57,159 nt of DNA, from contig SWBL01000331.1 of the NCBI GenBank assembly GCA_024195585.1, forward strand, positions 1 through 57,159, given 5' to 3'. The notes beneath the pieces are model-generated. The model did no database searches. It was given only the letters and a program-made list of their open reading frames with translations, and was not told the origin of the DNA. Positions 1 to 10,476 of the stretch are shown piece after piece. Source of the DNA: Aureobasidium sp. EXF-3400 (Eukaryota; Ascomycota; Dothideomycetes; Dothideales; Saccotheciaceae). The position numbers were made by a program, and so were the translations under genes. Numbering within the stretch: the stretch's first letter is position 1; each line of letters starts with the position of its first letter.

Positions 1-1
1 C

Positions 2-319
2 ATTCAGCTGCTTGATCCCACCGTGTCAGGACACTGCAAATTCATATCTCTACATCTAGTAGATCCTCATTATCGAATATGCTCGACAAGGAATGTACCT
101 CCACAACGACACGACTGGTGGGTCGAAGAGGCAATTGAAGCGACTGGAGCGGCCAAGCATTGCGTCCCACCGGAATTAATCTATCAAATTGACGCTGAAA
201 CTGGGAATTGGCCGATAGGTATAGAAGAAGCGGAGAGAGTAAGATTGGAGCGTGAGCAAGAGCAGAATACTGCGGACGAATATATTATGGGGCGTGGTGC
301 TTGGAGATATATATTCTAA
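2..319 (+). CDS. DUF4246 family protein, C-terminal end (5' cut by window)
   Basis: The frame is open from the first bases of the window, so this is the last exon of a gene that begins outside it. The residues read LVDPHYRICSTRNVPPQ followed by HDWW, and later WPIGIEEAERVRLE. This is the C-terminal signature I know from large fungal DUF4246 proteins: a conserved LVDPxYRxxSTxxVPPQ block, a Trp pair, then a WPxGxxEA helix before the end. The biochemical role of the family is not known to me. The protein stops at TAA after a short acidic tail. About 105 residues are visible of a family that is usually 500 or more. Identification rests on motif memory only. Confidence 0.7.
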   Translation: MQLLDPTVSGHCKFISLHLVDPHYRICSTRNVPPQRHDWWVEEAIEATGAAKHCVPPELIYQIDAETGNWPIGIEEAERVRLEREQEQNTADEYIMGRGAWRYIF

Positions 320-1520
320 AGAATCTAGAAAGCGAACACTAGGAATTTCTACTACAAGCAGCTCTTTCATCAGACGCTTTTCTTTTCCTTTTGAGTCCAG
401 GATTGAAAGTGGCTGATCATTCGGTTCGTGGATCCTCTGGTATTGTAGTAAAAAGCCACCAGAACGAAGCCAGTGTCTGTATCATTTCCGTTGTTAACAC
501 CAATCCTTCAACGGATATTGGTCCCGTTCATAGATTCTAGCATGTCAGGTATCATTGGAGTCGTGGTCAGGAGTCCGCCTGGATGCATCAAGACGAATCT
601 GCATTGCATGACCCCCAGGGTCTTCGAAACCATGATCCGCAGTCATTGACATCAAGCTGGACTTCGGTTTTCTTCTACCTCAGTCGCAAGTCAAAGAGCG
701 AAAGGACTGCGATGTCCTTATCGATCTTGGCTAGGATTGGCTCTCTACATAGGCTTCGAAGCCTCGAATCTGCACCGACGTCTTGGGAGTCTCACGCTTC
801 CAACCAAACCATATGGTCACATTCTTTGGGGGAACATAAACAGTAGAATCTTGCCACAACGGTATATTATGACCGCGGTGCTTCTATGGTCCAGATATCA
901 TTATGCGGGAGGGAGTTGTATACCATCGTACGCTGAGATGTGAGCATGTCAGGCTTTCCCGTGTCACTACTGTATGCTGTTTGACAAAAGACTGTCGCCA
1001 GGTTCAAGGTGTAGCTGTAGGCTTTTATTATGAACGAAAATATTTACAATTTCGCATCAGTAAGTGAAATAGGCACTGCCATTGGGCTGTTGTCTTTATC
1101 AGAGGTCTTTGAATCTCTTGAGCACTGAGCACGAAAGTCTGCAGCGAATACTCATGGGCCATAAAAATTGGCCACAAAGCTAGTGGTCGGGGATCCCCTC
1201 TCCTTGCTACTCGAATGTGATCAAGCATTTTGACACTAACACCAGGCCTTCTTTCCTTTTTGATCAAGGTGTAGTAGTGCTGCCACCAGGCTCCGAAACT
1301 TCGCGACACCCAGCCCACTCTCACTTCTGGAGTTTGAAACTTCGGGCTTCAAAAGGTTCGGACTGGGCAACACTCGAGATCCTTACTGCCTGTGCACATC
1401 GCTCGTCGTCGATTCCCATTATGTGAGCCCCAGAAAACTTGAGAGCCTTTCGCAATCGACCCATGTGTTCGACTGGTGCAAAAAAAGAAAGGTAGTTATC
1501 TCCTTTCGGCCCCAAAACGA
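320..1520. other. No confident gene
   Basis: Several short open frames exist on both strands (for example minus 1028-1324, which contains ARRGDPRPLALWPIFMAHEY), but none shows a family motif or a convincing start with introns. The 14-bp palindrome AGGCTTCGAAGCCT occurs near 751 and again near 1829, on either side of the tRNA. That could be chance. Confidence 0.4.
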
Positions 1521-1620
1521 AGGCCCCAACCGCGATTCGAACGCGGGGCCTCTCCCAATTTATCTGTTGAACAGACGGGTTTGCCCGAAGGGAGAATCGT
1601 ACCACTAGACCATTGGGGCC
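1521..1620 (-). tRNA. tRNA-Pro (anticodon CGG) with 26-nt intron
   Basis: On the minus strand the acceptor arm GGCCCCA (1620-1614) pairs with TGGGGCC (1528-1522). The D arm contains GGTCTAGTGGTA, as is usual for fungal tRNA-Pro. The anticodon stem CTCCC (1594-1590) pairs with GGGAG (1556-1552), and the T arm is CCGCG-TTCGAAT-CGCGG. The loop reads T-T-C-G-G-G, so the anticodon is CGG (1587-1585). A 26-nt intron (1583-1558) starts one base 3' of the anticodon, the canonical position. The discriminator base is at 1521. Every stem is Watson-Crick and the GTTCGAAT box is intact, so the gene looks functional. Confidence 0.92.
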
Positions 1621-1895
1621 GGATTGAGGTAGAAATAAGTCTAAAAATCATACTAAATGGATCTCGAGAGGTGATTTGGATGTCGACAAGAGCGTGTAAT
1701 TCAAACTCCTTCAGACTGGCTCCAAACAACCAACAGAGTCTTCTCCTGCATGTCTACAAGGCAGAGCGGCCATATGAAGAGAGTTGACCGTAGGGTGGGG
1801 CTTCGGTGAAGCGTAGAGCGGGGCTCGAGGCTTCGAAGCCTGGCGATAGGAGTACACTCTTCACTAAGAATGAGAAAGGCAGAAACATGTAGGCC

Positions 1896-2428
1896 TTACC
1901 TTAAGCGTCTTGTTGACAAAAACATCTTATTCAGACTGAAGTCGGTGCAAAGACATCTTGGTATTCCAAGTAGATGAGAAAAAAAAATCTGTCCGCCGGG
2001 TTGGTGGCCAACACTTTTGGCCCCCGAGTCGGGATACTCCTGCTTCTCCGCCACTACCTCGTCCCAACTTTGTGGTGGAAGGTCGTGCCAGTCAAGGTCT
2101 AAATAACATTGACACCGCTTGGGATAGATTTGCATCGAGTGGCCAAAAGACACACGTTGCTAATGATCAAATCCCTCTTCCGACGGTAGCGTCCTTCAGG
2201 CCTCACGAGATATTCAAACTTGATTTGGGCACCTGCAAACTCTGCGGCTACAAGTCGGCGCAGCCTGTTGCATACGTCCCGCTTGACTTGTGCGATTACA
2301 AGTTTATCGCCAACTACTGAAGCATATGGATGTCTCTGCTTTGGTTTGTCGCACGTGAATGCTCGGCGTATGAGCACAAGGAGCTGGTCATCTGTGAACC
2401 TGTGGGGTTCGTTGACAGCGGTAGACAT
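1896..2428 (-). CDS. Possible hypothetical gene
   Basis: An ATG at 2428 opens 109 codons on the minus strand with balanced, coding-like composition (ending in LVRPEGRYRRKRDLIISN). A plausible GTGTGT donor near 2120 and TTTAG acceptor near 2100 could join it to a further stretch containing DWHDLPPQSWDEVV, but no phase gives a clean long join. I recognise no domain. It could be a small lineage-specific gene or the remnant of one. There are no informative neighbours beyond the tRNA. Confidence 0.22.
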
Positions 2429-2867
2429 TTTTGCGAACGTGAGATCAACGCAGATAAGTCACTGTGAGGTGAGCTGTTTTATGAATGATTAGCATGACTC
2501 ATCGACTGGGCAATTACGCTCTTCTTCTTATTATCAACCCTCGTGCCACTTGTACAGGCGCAAGGATATTCCCGACGGACACGACACAATGACTGTAGAT
2601 CTTTACCATGCCAGTTATAACCTCCTGAAAAAGCGCCTCTCCCGTGGAGATGTATGTTTATATCACAACCATCAAAATGCACAATGCTTTCGAAACCATG
2701 ATCTTGGCCCGGGAGAGAGTGCAAAACGCTTGCTCTCGATGGATGGCACCGCCTCTTGGAAAGTACTATGCATTTCTACAGCTAAATTCTCGCACTGCTG
2801 AGCGCGGGAGAACGCTCATCCATGAATGACTCGGAGCCACAAATGACTGTGCTTTCACCTACTATCT

Positions 2868-2966
2868 TTTTCTTGTACGGTACGAGAAAATTGTCTGCGC
2901 TGATTTTTTCTTATGCGTTACGAGCAGGTTGTTCACACCTAATTTTTCTTGTACAGTACAAGAAAA
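2868..2966. repeat. 38-bp period tandem repeat built on a palindrome
   Basis: Units begin with TTTTCTT at 2868, 2906 and 2944, exactly 38 bp apart. The last unit opens with a perfect 23-bp palindrome around one central base (2944-2966: TTTTCTTGTAC, A, then its complement). The first unit has the same palindrome with one mismatched pair, and the middle copy is badly eroded. No gene covers it. The order of decay (outer copies intact, middle worn) is seen directly; the function is unknown. Confidence 0.75.
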
Positions 2967-3116
2967 TGGCTTCCCCTTCTTCTTAGCACAGCTGCTACCT
3001 ACTACTATAGTACTATCAAGACTAAGATGGCAGCGTCTCCAAGGGAAACCACCGAACTATGGTTTGTTCTATTCCATCAGTTGTCCTGGTGGAAGGGACT
3101 TCAACACGACTGCTCT

Positions 3117-3261
3117 ATCAACTAAATTTAGTTGATGGTGCTCTAACATATGCTCTGTCGACTGAATTTAGTTAGAAGTGCTCTAATGCAACTGCTCTAT
3201 CATCTGGATTTAGTTGATACCCACACCATCCCAATTGCTTCATCAACTAAATTTAGTTGAT
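3117..3261. repeat. 40-43 bp period tandem repeat around a perfect 20-bp palindrome
   Basis: The perfect palindrome ATCAACTAAATTTAGTTGAT occurs at 3117-3136 and 3242-3261. Two degenerate copies lie between, at 3157-3176 and 3199-3218, giving spacings of 40, 42 and 43 bp. Each copy is preceded by TGCTCT or TGCTTC, and some are followed by GTGCTCTAA. It sits 150 bp from the unrelated palindromic array at 2868. It resembles fold-back or MITE-derived tandem arrays, but no terminal repeat or target-site duplication was seen. Confidence 0.75.
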
Positions 3262-3274
3262 AGAGCTCTCACAC

Positions 3275-3375
3275 AGTACTTCCAAAAACGAATACTCGCT
3301 TTGAAATCGTCTTCATTGTGTACAAACATGATTCTGGCTCTAATGGAGTACTTTCAAAAACGAACACTCGCTTTC
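3275..3375. repeat. Diverged direct repeat, 29 bp, 72 bp apart
   Basis: The block AGTACTTCCAAAAACGAATA plus CTCGCTTT (3275-3302) recurs as AGTACTTTCAAAAACGAACA plus CTCGCTTT (3347-3374). Only two bases differ, both T/C transitions. It directly follows the palindrome array and looks like a third local duplication in the same 500-bp stretch. Confidence 0.6.
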
Positions 3376-4091
3376 CAGTGTGGAGAGCAGAAGTTGACTC
3401 GGAATAGTTGCCTCTCTGACATTCGGAATCCGTACGATGGCGGGCGTAGCAGCGTATATCCACGCGATTCTAAGGTGGTCATACCGTGCAGAATCGTTTC
3501 TGTCGTGAAGCGATGCTTAGTCTCAGAGCAAGAGCTAAGACCAAAGAGAAGATGAATGAAGGAAAATGTAACGTTCTCATCGGCAGTCGCGTTTTGATAT
3601 TCGACGTCACTCGGCATCAATCCCCAAAGCGCAAAACAGATTAACTCGTCATCAGATACAGTAACCGCCATTGTTGTTTAAGCATGTATATTCCAATTCT
3701 AAAACTCAAACTCAACCGATACTTTGATCTGATTCCACCAATACATTCATATTTCGACAGGGAAAAAGAAGCGTCTCTGGAATGAATGCAACTATACATG
3801 CAGTAAGAAGGTATCAGATGCCAGCAGCTGTACCCGAAGTTATGGGTCTGCCGCATATGTATTTGGGTTCTCAATGCATTATCCTGCAAAGCTGATATAC
3901 AAAATAAGATGCCTGGGGAAGATGTAGACTAGCAGGCTAAAGAGTCTGGCAAGTGTGATTCGGAAGGTAAGAGGTAGGGCATCCAGCTGCTGTTGAGCTT
4001 CTCCGTGCCGCACGTTGAAACCCAGCTCGTCTCTTGTGAATCCAGGGCCCACAATCGAGAACAGCTTACTTGCGTCTTGAAGTTTGTGGAG
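3376..4091. other. No confident gene
   Basis: Only short open frames on both strands (for example minus 3354-3671, about 105 codons, no family recognised). No RNA gene or repeat was identified beyond those listed to the left. Confidence 0.35.
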
Positions 4092-5585
4092 TCAGAAGTC
4101 CTCTTCGGCCCTATCAGGGCGTAAGGGTTCGAGAAGTGTCGCGACATGATCGTCCATGTCAAGTGGGTGATACGGCTTCTGATAGCGAGAAGCAAGAATT
4201 AGACTTTCACATATGAAAAGCCACCACGATTTCATCAGAGGGCTGGGGGCTGGACTGTAGGAAGGACCTGGAGCTAGTCTCCAGCAGCACAGTGATGAGT
4301 TGGGATTGCCTCCCTGCATACCACCATTAGAACTGGAAGCTGGGATGGACATCATCTCTTCTTGTGATTGACGTGGTATGATTGGTTTCGCTATGCTGTG
4401 AAGAAGTGTCAAGGGAATTAGGGAGTATGTATAGGAAGGAAGTTCTGGTAGCCATGCTTGCTGCTTGTTTGTTATATGTGCTTCTGATAGAGGCCCATGA
4501 TTAGTGACTTTGACAACTTTCTCGTCACAACGGCTGACTGATCGTAGAATGTCATCGAGGAATTTGGTCATGGCCGAGAAGAATGTGCAGGATTCGAGGC
4601 CATTGTGTCTCCAAAACTTCAATTTGCGTTTTCCGCCAGCTTGCTCAAGCTCAATCTCAATAGCAAGGCGGCGCCATGGCATGATGAAAATAGGATCATA
4701 GTGGTAAGAGAGACTCTTATCCAGACTCTTCATATGGCCATCACTGTTCCTCATGACTGGCCGCGTGTGAAGGTCTAATTATCCGCGACAACCTTGTTAT
4801 ATATATACTATGCAAGAGTTGCCATGTAGTACCTCATGACTGCAAGAGATCTCTTCGACGTTGAACTGGTTCTTCATGGTGTCTTCCATGGCCTTGAGAT
4901 GGTCGTGGCCTGTGAATTTGGCGGCAAGATTGTCCATCGCGTTCTTTTGAGCCCTGAGCCGTTCGAGCTCAGGCCCTTTCTTTGATCAAAAGACCTCCCA
5001 ATCCTTGATCGTACCGTTGGCTTCGTTATAGTCTCTCATTGACAGATATACATAGAGCATCTCATCGTCTTGCGGGGTAATAAAGCATTGGGCAAGACTG
5101 GTGCGGTTTGGACGCTGTCCAGTGGTTGAGCTACTTCCGCCCGTTCGTAAGGTGCATCCATGTGATATAGAAGTTTTCGCAGAATCTTTTCTGAGCCTGT
5201 CTCAGTAGACATGAGCAGGGTCATCGGTAGTCTCAACTCCGCGCTTGTTCTAGCTCAGTTTGTACTACTCCCCAGGACTCCGTGAGATCTTCTGCACTAG
5301 CCAGCGAGGCCTGGACGGCCGCTGTGACAATACAATAGTCGTTGTAGTGAGCTCCTAAATTTTCTTCCCTGCGATGTTGATAAAGTTCATGGCGGCAGCA
5401 TCGAGCTCCTTAACGGCAATTGCATAGGGGTCCGGCTTTGGAGGGAGTCTCGGTGGCGATGGGAGATAGTATGGACAGGTGGGTGCTTGCAATAAGCAAG
5501 ATGAAGATTGCTGGTTCGAAGCAGAGCCGTGAATATATATAAGGAGGCGTCGAGGCTTCTTGACGGATGAGCCAGCATGCGACAT
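4092..5585 (-). pseudogene. Decayed unknown gene
   Basis: Read on the minus strand, successive segments look like pieces of one protein. A Pro-rich stretch ends ELDAAAMNFINIAGKK; then, after a frame change near 5352, comes AHYNDYCIVTAAVQASLASA continuing into EDLTESWGVVQTELEQA; a further frame change near 5235 follows; then LSMRDYNEANGTIKDWEVF, stopped in frame by TGA near 5000; then a charged helical stretch with AMEDTMKNQFNVEEI; then a 220-codon open frame (ATG 4754, stop 4092) that may be a later exon. At least two frameshifts and one stop argue for a dead gene. The helical, charged character is visible, but I do not recognise the family. Alternatively several small genes are mixed here. 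Confidence 0.4.
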
Positions 5586-5689
5586 GGGCGATGCATAGTT
5601 GAGTGATATGAGTACTCCATGACATCACGTGCCAGGCATTTGAGGTGGTAACAAAACCTGTACTTGTTTCTTCTGAGACCGCGGGTCAA

Positions 5690-6263
5690 CTTCGCTTCGA
5701 AGGAATGTTCATCCTGACTGATATATCTGCTGGATACAGTACGTGGTGTACCAGGGATGATTGTTTATATAGGGTTTGATCCAGTCCGACAGACACGAAT
5801 TATCCACATGATGTTCGCTACTAACATCAATCATGATGTAGCTGTGATCGGTGTGCATAAGAAATACCTCGAAGAGCTGTTTTGAAGCGTGAGCTGACGT
5901 GGTGGCGCTCTTGAGGAGACGCCATATGAGCTGATTCGTCTGCGCTTACGACCACGAATGCCACGCAACATACTAGGCGGAGCAGTGTTGGGTTGCACGG
6001 TGTGAATTCCCAGAGACCCCTAATCGCTTTCGAAGACACTCGCGACGGTCAGTACAACCTGACCCCGTATCTTCGAAGCAACGCAACGACGTTGATCCTT
6101 GATGTATATATACAATACATTGTATATAGGAAGAATTATGAAATCTGTTCAATCGTTATCGACCAGAGAGTCGTTGACCTTGAGAGATTAAACAATCGGT
6201 TGATATACAACAAACCCAAGGTTTTGAACTACGAAGCCGTCTGCCATTCATCTATTGGATGTA
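5690..6263. other. Intergenic, AT-rich, no gene seen
   Basis: Region downstream of the MFS gene. It contains several TATATA-like tracts (near 6105-6125) and only short open frames without motifs. Confidence 0.4.
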
Positions 6264-7944
6264 CTACCATAAATTCGCCAATTTAAGTATGTCATGATGG
6301 TAGAAGAACTCCCTATTTCTCTTCCCCAACACATACATGGGAATACTTAAGAAACATATTCCCACCTCGATACTCCCGAAAGTAATAAACATCCTCTTGA
6401 AGCCTCTTTCCAAGACCCATTGATAGGCATAATAAGCCAACACAAACGAAAACAAGGTCTTAAATATGATCAAACAGGTAAACGTCTCGATCGCGATATC
6501 ACGATGTGCGTCAAGCAAGTATTGTGCTGAAGCTGTAGCACCCATCACCATGGAGATTGTGATGCAAGCGAGGAAGATTTCGATCGTGATCCAGCCGTAC
6601 TTGTCGACGTCTGATGCTGCGATACCAAAGCCATATAGTCCTATGCCCGAGAATATCAGTGTTGGTATCACCAGTGCGATGCGAAATTCTGGCTCGTATT
6701 GGCCTCCATTGCGGAGGATCAAGAATCGAGTCACGAGTTCGGTGTATATCCCTGCGAGAATGAGGCCAAGAATTGATCCGATAAAAGCTGCGGTGTACAT
6801 TTTCCCTGCATCTTCTTCGGTGAAGAAGAGAGGTGGACCGAGGAACATCAGTGCGAGGATTACGCCGACGATGACGGTCCAGCCGATGATCACGCCTTGC
6901 ATTAGACAGCCCCAAGCTACTGCTGGTTGCAAAAACAGTGGGAAAGGTCGAAAAAGCAGCTTGAGAAAGCTCTCGTCTGTTTTGCGGCCACTAAATGGGG
7001 CAAGGCGATGCAAAAAAGAACGTTTTGGCGGGAAGGGAGGGGTATCGTGGAAGGGTACTGGACCCACGTTAATGTCAATCTGAAGGTAACGGGGTCGTTG
7101 GTAGGCTGTTTCTGGGAGGAAGAGGAAGAGGAGGACGAAACCCGCGCCCATAAAGATGGAAAGGAAGTAGAAGGACCATTGCCAGCCTAGAGAGTTGTTG
7201 GATGCTATGAAGCCAACTGTGAAGTTGGGTCAGCAAGTGTTTGGTAGAGCATGGCGAAGACGTACTTACCACAAACTGGAGTCAGAAAAGCGGCGCCAAA
7301 CAAACAGACGTTGGTGAATGCCATGCGGAAGCCTCTTTCGTGTACGAAAAACAGGTCGCCGACGACATCATTGACCAGAGACTCAAAAGGCGCAAGTGCG
7401 ATACCTTGAAAGACTCTCGCCCAGATGAGACTTCTGTAGTTCAGGTTCTTGTACGTAGAACCACCCCAGGCTGACGAAGCGACCATGAGTAGAGCACCAA
7501 AAAGAAAGACATGTCGTTTACCCCATACCCTAGCCAGCGGAACAAACAGCCAGCTAGCAACACCGACGCCGCAGAGGTGATATGCAGTAAGTAGTGCAGC
7601 ATCCTGAAATTTGACTTTGAAGACGATGGCCAGGACGACTGTGTCAGCAGCGACTAGCGGTGATGCTGTTGTTGCGATTGCAGCGACGATGCAGAGAAGC
7701 AAGAGCATCAGATCTCTTTGCCATAAAGGCCGGTTCTAAGAATCATGTTCAGCGAAATCTCAGCAGCCTTATCTGTATGACAGCGTACCAGAGGATCATT
7801 TGGGTCTTCACTTGGTTGCGGCACCAGAATGATGTTGCCAGTTTTGTCTCGTTTCAAAGTCGGATCTCGTTTCCATTCTTGATCCAACACATTCGCCGTT
7901 CCTGGTACTTTCTTCGCCTTGGGCTCGAGGATCCCTAGAGGCAT
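6264..7944 (-). CDS. Major facilitator superfamily transporter
   Basis: Three exons join in frame: 7944-7789, 7735-7270 and 7216-6264 (introns of 53 and 53 nt), giving 524 residues. The N-terminal cytosolic part has the fungal drug:H+ antiporter landmark DPNDPL followed, across intron 1, by NRPLWQRDLMLLLLCIVAA. The twelve expected hydrophobic segments follow, with the loop RVWGKRHVFLFG after TM2 (the motif-A region) and a long central loop rich in Pro and basic residues (about 240-280). The C-terminal half is well preserved. It is a plasma-membrane exporter or permease; the substrate cannot be read from sequence. It lies tail to head with the flavin monooxygenase (286 bp) and epoxide hydrolase upstream, all on one strand, as in a small catabolic or secondary-metabolite unit. 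No damage seen. Confidence 0.9.
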
Positions 7945-8230
7945 GATGCTATTGACATTGAGATCTGACTTGGTTGGGAGAAGCGACGCAAGTCGGTCAC
8001 GGTTGTTGTGTCTGAGGCAGGATGCAACAATTAATGAAGCAAGGGGTGAGAAGGCATGATTAGTAACGAGATCGAAGACATGCTACAAGATGACCGCATG
8101 GCCACATGTGGCGAACAAAGCCACGATGATGGGGAATATGGTGGGAATGCAACCTATGACGACGCAGATTTATAACAAAGATGACCAATCGATAATGACC
8201 CAGTCCTATCTTCGCTTGCGGCTTGGACAT
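7945..8230. other. Spacer between MFS and monooxygenase genes
   Basis: 286 bp holding the MFS promoter and the 3' end of the monooxygenase gene. No motif stands out. Confidence 0.3.
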
Positions 8231-10005
8231 CTAATGAGTTCCTTTCTCCGTCCACTCCTCGACAATACCCTTGTAATCCTCAGGCCCATATGCTTCAAAC
8301 ACCTCTTTCCACAAAGTGCCTTTTCTCCTGTTCTGCAAGCCCAAGTCTTTGCATAACATATCCAAATACGGCACAGCATCGAACACGAAATCTGGAAATC
8401 TACCTCCATACCCACAAGGATATCTCCATCTGCCAAATCTTGAATGCAAGATTGCTGATTGAGAAGCGGACTCGGGTGATGAAGGAACGCGGGTCAACGA
8501 AGAGGAGAGGTAGGCGGTAATCCATAGGGCTTGCAGAGATGGGCACAGGGAAGTCGAGATTGTGGTTATCATGCCTGCGAAGGCAATGGAGGGTTGATTG
8601 AAAGGCGTGGATGATGGCGCCATAAAGCGGTAGAGGGTAAAGGGAAGGGTGGTTGCGTCGGCAGTCGTGTCGCCACCTGGGATGGGTGTTGAGGGTTGGT
8701 CTCTCAGTCGGGGAAAGCGCGATAGGATTTCTGTGTCTGCTATAGCGAAGTCGTTTGAGGAGGAAGGCGTTGCTGTAGAGTTGCCAGGCAAGCCAAGTGC
8801 CGCGTCCAGTCCTTGAGGCAGGAAAGTGATCGGCGGTCGTGCCTTCCAGCCTGTCGCACAAACAAGCGCATCAGTTTTCAAATTCGTGCCATCACTGAGC
8901 GACACAGTGTTCTCTCCCAATTTCACCACATCGGCAATATGTACCTTAACCTTGCCCTGCCGTACCAGGCCCAGAAAATCGCCATCAAAGTTGAGAATAC
9001 CCAGGCCGCTACCGATCCAAAGTGCTGAATGTCTAGGTTTGAGTTTTGCAGTCTCAGGATGCTTGTCATACCCCATCAATGCATTTGCATCAGTGGAAAG
9101 CACCCACCAAAACACATCTACCACTTTCCTGCCCAGCCAGGATCCATGCAGAAAGTGTCTTATAGAACCGAAACCATCTTCATCGCCCCAAATACAAGGA
9201 GAAAGCCAAGTCAAAAAGCGACGGTGCACTAGTTTCTCCAACCAGGCTTTGACTGGCGTTACGTAGGGGGGCGCCATCCAGGTTGGTCCCTGGCCTGAGG
9301 AGCGGATGACGAGGTTGACAGGGACGTTGCGGGATGCACATGCGTAGGCGACGTCCCAGGCTGACTTTGAGCCGCCAATGACAGTAACTGCAGAGGTCTT
9401 GTTGAAGAGACGATCGGTGTGCTGAGCAAAGTCGCGAGAGTGAATAAGGAGACCTGACTGTCCAAAAACTTCTTCTCCGGTGAATGTTGGGATGAACGGC
9501 GTGGAGGTCAGACCAGTAGCTACGACCAGTTTTATAGTTGATAAGTCCAGTAGGTCGTAGTCATCGGTCTTCATCTCCCAACCTTCACCACTAGTTGTCT
9601 CGGAAACTTCAAGCACTTTGGTCTTGAATCTAATGCGAGAGAACACTCCGGTCTTCTTTGCATAATCGCTGAGATATCGATGGATGACATGTCCAGGAAT
9701 ATGTTCGCCAGCCTTGACACCGTAGGTCTCGGTGTCCATGGGAAAGTCGGGATACTCGTATGTTCCGAGCATATTATTCGATTTTAGATCGGGGTATTGG
9801 CGCTCCTGACTCCATACACCACCAATTGTTGCTTGTGCTTCAAGAACGAGAATGTTGGCTGCGGGGTGTACTTGCAAGTATGTTGCAGCGACAGCAAGGC
9901 CATACCATCCTGAAATTTTGTCAATCAGGTACAAGCCAAACATGATGAGCTACAAAACATAGTCTTACCGGCTCCAATGACGAGTAAATCGTATACTTCT
10001 TCCAT
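8231..10005 (-). CDS. Flavin-containing monooxygenase (FMO-like)
   Basis: A short first exon (10005-9969) encodes MEEVYDLLVIGAG and joins across a 59-nt intron to 9909-8231, giving 571 residues. The join restores the FAD-binding motif GAGWYG (residues 11-16), which neither exon has alone, so the start is well supported. Further landmarks are GGVWSQERQYPDL (the FMO GGxW region), the NADPH-binding VTVIGGSKSAWDVA (about 186-199), and CATGW near 380, in place of the usual ATGY/F. The family uses FAD and NADPH to oxygenate N, S or carbonyl groups on small molecules. The Baeyer-Villiger fingerprint FxGxxxHxxxW is not seen, so an N-oxide/dimethylaniline-type FMO is more likely. It lies between an MFS transporter and an epoxide hydrolase on the same strand. 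Confidence 0.9.
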
Positions 10006-10476
10006 GGCTGTCTTCGTCAAACAAGATATGAGTACTCACAAAGCAGACAGAATCTCAGGTTAAAAATTGAGGACAGCACAACATAAGTGTCAACATGCTC
10101 AAGACGAAAGAATCCGCAATCGGGAGGATTTCTGCACTAATGCCAGCCTATATTGACCTGCATGATATGGACTCCGTGCTCGGGAGTCATACCCTGGTGT
10201 TGTGGTAGACACCACCACTAAACTCTATGATGAGTTTCCGATGCCATCCCTATACCACGTACTCGATTCTCACTATGCAGTTTGAAGCGATAGCACTGAG
10301 CCATTGTCAAGAATGTTTGTGAAGAGGATGAGAGTTCGAAGTGATCTGCATTAAATTAATTGGACCCATTACCGCCAAGCCCGGCTAGAGTTACTGCATC
10401 ATTGCAGCATCGACCACCCGAGTACGAGTTGCCATCTTTGTCCCTGTGCATCCACGTATGAAAGCAGTGCTGTCGC
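10006..10476. other. Promoter region of the monooxygenase gene
   Basis: 471 bp between the FMO start and the original end of the epoxide hydrolase. No gene recognised. The part next to 10477 is 3' flank of the broken hydrolase. Confidence 0.35.

Noticed and set aside
751..1842. Palindrome AGGCTTCGAAGCCT on both sides of the tRNA as element ends
   Set aside because: Only 14 bp with no target duplication or coding content between; chance is adequate.
6466..7083. 205-codon plus frame in the MFS gene
   Set aside because: Antisense to a well-supported transporter exon; no motif.
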